A stretch of DNA of 64,000 nt from Lacipirellula parvula (GTDB taxonomy: Bacteria; Planctomycetota; Planctomycetia; Pirellulales; Lacipirellulaceae). The translations under genes and the position numbers were made by a program. Where the stretch lies: assembly GCF_009177095.1 (NCBI RefSeq), contig NZ_AP021861.1, positions 1,674,001 to 1,738,000 on the forward strand, written 5' to 3'. Positions within the stretch are counted from its first letter, which is position 1, and each line of letters opens with the position of its first letter. Of the stretch, positions 24,749 to 31,252 are shown one piece after another. The notes beneath the pieces are model-generated. The model did no database searches and was not told the DNA's origin. It saw only the letters and a program-made list of their open reading frames with translations.

Positions 24749-27241
24749 ATGTTTCGCGCCGCTGGTTCCTGGTTCATGGCTCTCGCGACGAATGGCCGCA
24801 AACGCAAGCTTCGCCGGTCGCCTTCTCTTCCTAAGCGTCGTCAGCCGGGCAGCTTCTCGCGATCGCTGCGAATGGAAGGGCTTGAAGGCCGGCAGATGCT
24901 CAGCATGAATGTCGATTGGATCGCTCAGCAAGGCACGACCGCCACGGACGAAAATCGCGGGGTTTCGGCGGATGGCTTGGGCAATGTTTATACGACGGGC
25001 TACACCTCTGGAAGCCTGGGCGGCGCGAGTGCTGGCGGCATAGATGCATTATTGAGTAAGTACGACTCTAGCGGCGCGCTCCTTTGGACTCGGCAATTCG
25101 GAACGAGTGCTCGTGATGAGGGGCTTGAAGTCTCGGCCGACGGGCTAGGGAATGTGTACATCACCGGGCGCACTGCAGGCAACCTTGCAGGAACCAATGC
25201 TGGTAATGATGATGTTTTTGTGCGGAAATACGACGCCAGCGGAACTGCCCTCTGGACGCGACAGTTTGGGACTAGCTCCGTCGACCATTCCAGTGCCATC
25301 GTGGCAGACGGCTTAGGGAATATTTACGTCTCAGGCGTCACTTTTGGCAGTCTTGGAGGTCCAAGCGCCGGCGGTATGGATGGTTTCGTGCGCAAGTATG
25401 ACGCCAGCGGAGCCGTGCTTTGGACTAGACAATTTGGGACCAGCGCTTCGGACGACACTCGCGGCATATCACTTGACGGAATGGGGAATGTGCACGTCAC
25501 CGGCTACACTAGTGGCAACCTCGGAGGAACAAGCGCCGGGGGGCAAGATGCGTATCTGATGAAGTACAACGCCAGCGGAACGCTTCTTGGGACTCAGCAA
25601 CTCGGAACTGCTGCCAGTGACGTCGGCACGGGCGTCTCGGCCGATGGGCTTGGAAATGTGTACATCACCGGCGTCACCTTGGGCAATCTTGGGGGAGTCA
25701 ACGCTGGTGATAGAGATATCTTCGTAAGTAAGTACGACTCTACCGGTACTCTGCTCTGGACGCAGCAGCTCGGAACCGCCAGCTTAGATGTTCCGTCTGG
25801 CGGCATGGTCGCCGATGCCTTCGGCGGCGTTTACATCTCCGGTCGTACCGAAGGGAATCTTGGAGGGACGAGCGCGGGGGCATCTGATGCGTTCGTAACT
25901 AAGTACGATGCCAGCGGAACGCTTCTGTGGACTGAGCAGTTCGGAACTAGCGGAGACGAAGAAACTTGGGGCATCTCAACCGACGGATTCGGAAGTGTCT
26001 ATATCTCGGGGCTAACCAACGGAAGCCTCGGCGGAGCTAACGTCGGGCTGGAAGATGTTTGGGTCGCACGTATCCATGAAGATTGGATCGCTCAGCTTGG
26101 CACCGCTAGTATGGATGAGGCGAGGGGATCGTCCACCGACGAGTTGGGCAACGTTTACATTTCCGGATTTACCCTCGGAAATCTCGGAGGCACGAACGCG
26201 GGCGGCCAGGATGGTTACGTCAGCAAGTATGCGGTCGACGGCACGTTGTTGTGGACTCGGCAATTTGGCACGACGGGGCATGACATTGCTTTTAGCGTCT
26301 CAGCCGACGGATTGGGCAACGTCTATGCCGCGGGCTACACCGCTGGGAACCTGGGCGGCGCGAATGCGGGTTTCCTAGATGTCTTTGTGACCAAGTACTC
26401 GGCCAGTGGAACTCTGCTGTGGACGCAGCAACTAGGTTCGATCGGAGATGAAATTGCCTACGGTATTTCGGCTGATGGCTTAGGCAACGTCTACGTCGGA
26501 GGGTACACCACGGACGTCCTCGCCGGTACAAGTGCGGGAGGTTACGACGCGTTCGTTTGCAAGTACGACGCAAGCGGCGTTTTGCTGTGGACACGCCAGT
26601 TCGGGGTAGTTGGCCAGGATATGGTTACCGGCGTTTCCGCTGATGGACTCGGAGGCGTCTACCTTTCAGGACATACGTATGGCAGCCTGGGCGGCGCTAG
26701 CGCGGGTCTGAGCGACGCCTTCATTGCAAAGTACGACGCCAGTGGAACCCAGCTGTGGGGCAATCAGATCGGCACGAGCGGACAAGATTCGGCCAGCGGC
26801 GTTTCGGCTGATGGATTAGGGAACGTGTACATCTCCGGCACGACCGAAGGGAGTCTCGGCGGCACGCACATGGGAGGCAATGACGCCTACATTGCGAAGT
26901 ACAACTCCAGCGGGACGCTCCTGTGGATTCGCCAACTCGGAACGACCGCTTATGATCTCGGCTATGCGGTTTCGACGGACGGGATGGGCAATGCGTATCT
27001 CGTTGGACGTACCGACGGCAACCTATTCGGCACGAACGCCGGCGCCCAGGACGCATTTTTTACTAAATACGATGCCAGCGGGACGCTCCTGTGGACGGAG
27101 CAGTTGGGGACGAGCGGAACGGACATCGCCTATACGGTATCCGCTGATAGCCTTGGAAACGTCTTTGCGGCAGGGATGACGTCGGGCAGCTTGGGCGGGC
27201 CATTCATTGGCGTGCGTGACGCTTGGATCGCTCGATTGTAA
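24749..27241 (+). CDS. SBBP-repeat double beta-propeller protein with LEPR-XLL-type sorting motif
   Basis: 830 residues. The Arg/Lys-rich N-terminus ends in LEGRQMLS (45-52), the planctomycete LEPR-XLL type motif of large exported proteins. It is followed by 14 SBBP repeats with a 56-residue period, each with DGLGNVYxxGxTxGxLGGxxAG, DAFVxKYDASGTLLWTxQ and FGT. Repeats 1-7 start DWIAQQGT and end DVWVARI; repeats 8-14 start DWIAQLGT and end DAWIARL, so the gene encodes two complete seven-blade propellers. Asp/Gly turns could bind calcium. It is the only plus-strand gene inside the flagellar cluster. Its repeat DNA is less GC-rich than its neighbours. Role unknown; surface adhesion or cell-wall association is a guess. 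Confidence 0.88.
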   Translation: MFRAAGSWFMALATNGRKRKLRRSPSLPKRRQPGSFSRSLRMEGLEGRQMLSMNVDWIAQQGTTATDENRGVSADGLGNVYTTGYTSGSLGGASAGGIDALLSKYDSSGALLWTRQFGTSARDEGLEVSADGLGNVYITGRTAGNLAGTNAGNDDVFVRKYDASGTALWTRQFGTSSVDHSSAIVADGLGNIYVSGVTFGSLGGPSAGGMDGFVRKYDASGAVLWTRQFGTSASDDTRGISLDGMGNVHVTGYTSGNLGGTSAGGQDAYLMKYNASGTLLGTQQLGTAASDVGTGVSADGLGNVYITGVTLGNLGGVNAGDRDIFVSKYDSTGTLLWTQQLGTASLDVPSGGMVADAFGGVYISGRTEGNLGGTSAGASDAFVTKYDASGTLLWTEQFGTSGDEETWGISTDGFGSVYISGLTNGSLGGANVGLEDVWVARIHEDWIAQLGTASMDEARGSSTDELGNVYISGFTLGNLGGTNAGGQDGYVSKYAVDGTLLWTRQFGTTGHDIAFSVSADGLGNVYAAGYTAGNLGGANAGFLDVFVTKYSASGTLLWTQQLGSIGDEIAYGISADGLGNVYVGGYTTDVLAGTSAGGYDAFVCKYDASGVLLWTRQFGVVGQDMVTGVSADGLGGVYLSGHTYGSLGGASAGLSDAFIAKYDASGTQLWGNQIGTSGQDSASGVSADGLGNVYISGTTEGSLGGTHMGGNDAYIAKYNSSGTLLWIRQLGTTAYDLGYAVSTDGMGNAYLVGRTDGNLFGTNAGAQDAFFTKYDASGTLLWTEQLGTSGTDIAYTVSADSLGNVFAAGMTSGSLGGPFIGVRDAWIARL

Positions 27242-27250
27242 ATCGCTCAA

Positions 27251-27294
27251 CGAAAAAAGCCGGTTCGGTCTGTTGAGGACCGAACCGGCTTCGT
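27251..27294 (-). terminator. fliC: Terminator of fliC (perhaps bidirectional)
   Basis: A perfect 13-base stem, AGCCGGTTCGGTC and its complement, around a 7-base loop. On the minus strand it is followed by a run of six T, ideal for stopping fliC transcription. The plus-strand side has only TTCGTT, so termination of the SBBP gene would be weaker. Confidence 0.9.
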
Positions 27295-27320
27295 TAGGTT
27301 TCAATTAACCGCGGTTAGGA

Positions 27321-29444
27321 TTAACCACGGAGCAGCGACAGGACGTTCTGCGGGTTCTGGTTCGAGATCTGCAGCACCGTGGTGCCCGACTGAACGAGAA
27401 TCTGCGAACGGGTCAGGTTAGCCGATTCCGCGGCGAAGTCGGCGTCGCGGATCGAGCTTTCGGCGTCGCTCAGGTTCACAAGCACGTCGTTGAGGGCGTT
27501 CTTGTTGGTTTCGAGCGTCGTCCGTTGGAAGGCGCCGAGGCGACCGCGGAGCGAGGTGACCTGGTCGATCGCTTCGCCGACGATGGAGGCAGCGGTCGTG
27601 GTGTCGGTCGCCAGCGAGGCGTTGTTGCCGGTGCCGAGCTGGAACAGCTTGCCGCTGACGCCGCCGAGCTTCGCGGTGTTGACGCTGGCGATGCCGAGGC
27701 GAGCTTGCTGGTTGGAGACGACGTCCTGACCGAGTTGGAACAGGGCGCCGCCGCCGTCGATCGTGAACGAAGCCGTGCCGGTGAAGCCAGCGGTGAGCGA
27801 ACCGCTGATGTCGAGGCTGGCCGTGTTGATGGAGAACTTGTTGCCGTCGCCGGTGACGACCACGCCGTTGATCGAGGCTTGGACGTCGGCGCCGGTGTTA
27901 CGAGCACGGTCGGCGATGGCCGTCGTGAACGTACCGGTCGGGGTCGACGTGCTGCCTTCGCTGATGACGCGGAGGTCGACGACCGACTTGCTGCCGTAGC
28001 TGGTCGAGACCAGTTGGAGCGTCGTGCCGTTGACGACCGCTTCGACGCCGGTGGCGTCCTTCACCAGGTTGATGCCGTCGGCCAAGCCTTGGGCGCTGGT
28101 GCCAGCACCGAAGGAAAGGACTTCGGCGCCGTTCGAGCCGGCGAGTTCGAGCACCACGTCGCCGCTGATGCCGCCCGAGGCGGTGACGCCGCCGGCGGTG
28201 TTGGCAACGACTGGCGGGGTCTGGGTCGTCGGGCTGTACAGACCATCGCCGGTGCCGACGTTGATCGAGGCGTTGTAGTCGGCGAGGGCGTTGATGGCCG
28301 CCGAGATGTCATCGAGGTCGGTCGCGTTCGTGTCGTTGACCGTGACGGTGATGTTGCCCGAACCATCGACGACGGCGGTGGGGGCGCCAGCGGTGACCGA
28401 GGCCGATTCGGCGATGGTGACCGTCTTGCCGTTCGCCGAGGCGCCGGTGGTGGCTGCGGTGATGGTGATGGCGCGGCTGCCGGCGTCGCGGCCGCCGGTG
28501 AGCGTACCCGCACCGCTGGAGCTGGCGGTGACATTTTCGGTGCCGCCGGTGATGGCCGAGGCCACGAAATCGGTGCCGGCGTTGATGACCGCGTACACGT
28601 CGGCGACGGTGTCATTACCGCCAGCGATGTCGACAGAGACCGTTAGCGTGTTCGTGCTGGCGTCGTAAACAGTGCCTTCTGATGCGTTGGCATCGATGAG
28701 GACAGTTACCGCACCATTGCCTTCAGCCCCGGCGGCGGGGCCAGCCGCGGCGGCGGTCAGCGTAAAGCCGGATGGGCCGGCAGTGTCGAGGGCGACGGCG
28801 CCAGAGGCTTGCGTTACCGTGTTGGCGAACGTGGCGGTCGTGCTGGCGGCAACGCCGGTGACCTGCGCCGGGATGTTCGCGACGTTGACCTGGCCTTGGG
28901 TAGCGGCGGCGGTGACGTTCACCGAAACCGACACGCTGCCGGTGGCGCCGAGGTTGGCTTGGTCGATCTTCAGGTCGGCGATGTTGCCGAAGTTGCTGCC
29001 GGCCGTCGTGAGGAAGTCGAGGCTGCCGTCGAGCAGGCGGCGACCTTGGAAGGTCGTGGTTTGGGCAATGCGGTTGAGGGCTTCGAGCGAGCTGTCGACC
29101 TGGAGTTGGTTAGCAGAGAGTTGCTCGTCGCTGAGGGCGCCGGCGTTCGCGCTTTCCGTGACGAGGCCGCGGATGTCGTTGAGCAGCGAGCTCACCCGGC
29201 CGAGGGCGGAGTCGGCGGTGGCGATGACTTGGTTAGCGCGGTCGGTGTTCGTGATGGCGCGCTGAATGCTCGTGATGTCCGAGCGAAGGTTTTCGCTGGC
29301 GATCAAACCGGCCGGGTCGTCCTTGCCGGTGTTGATGCGGAGACCGGTGCTGAGCCGCGTGAGCGATTGCTCGAGCGAGGCGTTTGACTGGCGCAACGTG
29401 TTGCGAGCGACCAGCGATTGGACGTTTGTGTTGATACGAGTCAT
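27321..29444 (-). CDS. fliC: Flagellin FliC
   Basis: 707 residues; filament subunit. The D0/D1 N-terminus reads MTRINTNVQSLVARNTLRQSN and ends its helix block with LNRIAQTTTFQGRRLLDG. The C-terminal D1/D0 helices read LETNKNALNDVLVNLSDAESS and the end is QISNQNPQNVLSLLRG. The central surface-exposed part (about 175-560) is expanded and Ala/Thr/Gly/Val-rich, with hook-IN-like units (DDISAAINALADYNASI, GDVVLELAGSNGAEVLSFG). Translation is probably controlled by the CsrA/FliW pair encoded upstream. Its leader contains AGGGG 14 bases and one GGA about 33 bases before the start. Confidence 0.94.
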   Translation of the reverse strand: MTRINTNVQSLVARNTLRQSNASLEQSLTRLSTGLRINTGKDDPAGLIASENLRSDITSIQRAITNTDRANQVIATADSALGRVSSLLNDIRGLVTESANAGALSDEQLSANQLQVDSSLEALNRIAQTTTFQGRRLLDGSLDFLTTAGSNFGNIADLKIDQANLGATGSVSVSVNVTAAATQGQVNVANIPAQVTGVAASTTATFANTVTQASGAVALDTAGPSGFTLTAAAAGPAAGAEGNGAVTVLIDANASEGTVYDASTNTLTVSVDIAGGNDTVADVYAVINAGTDFVASAITGGTENVTASSSGAGTLTGGRDAGSRAITITAATTGASANGKTVTIAESASVTAGAPTAVVDGSGNITVTVNDTNATDLDDISAAINALADYNASINVGTGDGLYSPTTQTPPVVANTAGGVTASGGISGDVVLELAGSNGAEVLSFGAGTSAQGLADGINLVKDATGVEAVVNGTTLQLVSTSYGSKSVVDLRVISEGSTSTPTGTFTTAIADRARNTGADVQASINGVVVTGDGNKFSINTASLDISGSLTAGFTGTASFTIDGGGALFQLGQDVVSNQQARLGIASVNTAKLGGVSGKLFQLGTGNNASLATDTTTAASIVGEAIDQVTSLRGRLGAFQRTTLETNKNALNDVLVNLSDAESSIRDADFAAESANLTRSQILVQSGTTVLQISNQNPQNVLSLLRG

Positions 29445-30133
29445 TCTTCAAACCCCTGTCAGGTAAGAGCTACTTTCCGACGCGGGCCAGAGCGCTTGGG
29501 AGCTGCTCAGTTCTGGCCAGGCATTTGGTCGATCGCACGGCGCCGAGGTCACCCGCCTCGCGTTGTCCACCGTTGTTCGGTTGTCGACGGCTCCGGCGAA
29601 TCCTCGCCTCTATGCAAGCACTCGCCAGAGTCCATCGCGCCAAGCGTAGGTTGCAATTTGGCGGCGCGCTGAATTTTTTTGGCGAATCCACTGTCCGTGG
29701 CAGCTAGAACCGTCGCGAGCGTCTTGTGAGGGCGCTGGCGGCAAGCTCTAGCTAAACCGTCTGTGCGAAATATCGACGGAGTGAAAATAGGTGCTTGAGG
29801 GAGTGACAGCACCTTTCGGCGGGAATGCAGGTTGCCGAATGGCGTTTGCTAGACGCGGTCGGCATAGCCGGCAAGATCACGCGCCGGGCGCCAGGATGCC
29901 GTAGGCGGAAGGATTGGTGCAATCGTTAGAGTCGATGCGATAAGGCGGCGCGGCGACGACGAGGCAACACGCAGATGCAAACAAGCTAGTTGAGGCTCCC
30001 TCCCCCTGGAGGGGAGGGCTGGGGAGGGGGGATGAACCCTGGTACCCGCTGCTTTCACCCCTCCCTAACCCTCCCCCTCAAGGGGAGGGGACCAGAGAGA
30101 TGTCTTTGGGTTGGGCTCCGAAAGCTCGCTGCT
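29445..30133. other. 689-bp region upstream of fliC, no gene
   Basis: Contains the fliC promoter and leader, then copy 2 of the 99-bp repeat (29994-30092). I searched by eye for sigma28 (TAAA-N15-GCCGATAA) and sigma54 (GG-N10-GC) boxes on the minus strand and found no convincing match. Short open frames do not look like genes. Confidence 0.55.
29994..30092. repeat. 99-bp dispersed repeat, copy 2
   Basis: Identical over all 99 bases to copy 1 at 11925-12023, and almost identical to copy 3 at 42202-42300. It starts 42 bases downstream of the csrA stop on the minus strand. Confidence 0.92.
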
Positions 30134-30355
30134 CTACGAATTGCGCCCCAGGCCGCGGGCGTCTTCGGGGCGGAGTTTGGCGGCCTGCTGATTCTCGCGA
30201 CGGATCGCCTCGTAGACTTCGCGGCGGTGGACCGAGACGTCTTGGGGAGCTTCGATGCCGAGCTTCACTTTGTCGCCGCGGACGTCGACGACGGTGACCA
30301 CGACGTTGTCGCCGATGATGATGCTCTCGTCGCGAGTTCTGGATAGAACAAGCAT
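30134..30355 (-). CDS. csrA: Carbon storage regulator CsrA (translational repressor)
   Basis: 73-residue RNA-binding dimer that blocks ribosome access at GGA-containing hairpins. It has the full family core MLVLSRTRDESIIIGDNVVVTVVDVRGDKVKLGIEAP, then VSVHRREVYEAI with the RNA-contacting Arg. A 20-residue polar C-terminal extension is of the length found in FliW-controlled CsrA proteins. It lies downstream of fliW and upstream of fliC, matching the partner-switch in which FliW binds CsrA until flagellin displaces it. The gap to fliW carries a GAGTTGC heptamer repeat. Confidence 0.95.
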   Translation of the reverse strand: MLVLSRTRDESIIIGDNVVVTVVDVRGDKVKLGIEAPQDVSVHRREVYEAIRRENQQAAKLRPEDARGLGRNS

Positions 30356-30456
30356 GGCGGCGTCTCCCGAATCGCGGCGCGAACCGCGGATTGATGGTGT
30401 ATCTGGCAGGCGCGCTGTCGCTAGCGACGCCGCGCGTGGTGGTTATCGGTAGGGGG

Positions 30457-30531
30457 GAGTAGCGAGTTGCGTGTTTCGAGTTGCGAGTGAAAACTTCACG
30501 CAACCAACTCGAAACTCGTCGCTCGCAACTT
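30457..30531. repeat. Heptamer inverted repeat, word GAGTTGC
   Basis: Left arm in 7-base register: GAGTAGC 30457, GAGTTGC 30464, GTGTTTC 30471, GAGTTGC 30478, GAGTGAA 30485. Right arm: CCAACTC 30504, GAAACTC 30511, GTCGCTC 30518, GCAACTT 30525. It lies between fliW and csrA and ends 1 base from the fliW stop codon. Confidence 0.9.
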
Positions 30532-30532
30532 C

Positions 30533-30970
30533 TTAAGCCGTCAGTCGCATCTCGCCGTCGGTTGGCAAGATCAGACGCACGGGGAGGGGATCTTTGGCGA
30601 TCACTTGGCGACCCTTGCGGGCGTCGACGTTGATCACCAGCGGAGCACGCAGGTTCAGGGCCAGACCTTCGGCATGGCGGCTGACGACGACGACGACTTG
30701 CGCGTCGGTCGGCTCGACCAACTGAAGGGGGGCGAGATCCTGGCGTGCGATCCGCAACTGAAAGTCGGGCACAAAACGTCGCGGACTGACGACGCCGAGG
30801 GCGAACTCGGGCTCGTCAATCGATTGCAGCCAACCGAGCGCGGCATTGTGCGCGTCGGCCAGCACGACCCAACGGCGGCAGGAGCGAAGTCCGATCAAAC
30901 CTTGTTCGAACGTCAGAATGTCCGACGGTCCGATCGAGAGGGCGCCAAATCGAGATGTTGTAATATCCAT
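30533..30970 (-). CDS. fliW: Flagellar assembly factor FliW
   Basis: 145 residues; binds CsrA and flagellin in a homeostatic switch. Family features: MDITTSRFGALSIGPSDILTFEQGLIGL (the conserved FPxGLxGF region reads FEQGLIGL), ADAHNAALGWLQSIDEPEFALGVVSP (the W-LQS-DxP-xAF/L-P signature) and LNLRAPLVINVDARKGRQVI (the hallmark N-xAPIVIN...GxQ motif). It is followed by csrA and then fliC. Confidence 0.93.
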   Translation of the reverse strand: MDITTSRFGALSIGPSDILTFEQGLIGLRSCRRWVVLADAHNAALGWLQSIDEPEFALGVVSPRRFVPDFQLRIARQDLAPLQLVEPTDAQVVVVVSRHAEGLALNLRAPLVINVDARKGRQVIAKDPLPVRLILPTDGEMRLTA

Positions 30971-31163
30971 ATCGCTACCCGCACCTTCCTTGAGGCGGTT
31001 CCTTTGCTCGACGCCATGTCGAGCGCGCCTGTGCTATCCCACGGCACCCATAGCATCGGCGTCGCGAGGCGGGAGAGGCCAGTAAAAATGCGCGGCTTCT
31101 TGGGAGCGGGGCGATCGGGTAGTTTGCGACGGTGGAGAAGACTTGTTCGTCGCTAGTAGTCGT

Positions 31164-31251
31164 TTGTCAGTTGTCCGTTGTCAGTTGCGGCTGTCGCAGA
31201 TGCTGACCTCCGCATGTATTCGCCACTGACCACTGACCACGGACAACTGAC
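31164..31251. repeat. Heptamer inverted repeat, word TTGTCAG (copy 1)
   Basis: Left arm in 7-base register: TTGTCAG 31164, TTGTCCG 31171, TTGTCAG 31178. Right arm: CACTGAC 31224 and 31231, CACGGAC 31238, AACTGAC 31245. It abuts the flgL stop codon. The same word is used at 37166. Confidence 0.92.
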
Positions 31252-31252
31252 G

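Noticed and set aside
29445-29830. Sigma28 promoter ahead of fliC
   Set aside because: No TAAA-N15-GCCGATAA-like match on the minus strand; only poor partial matches.
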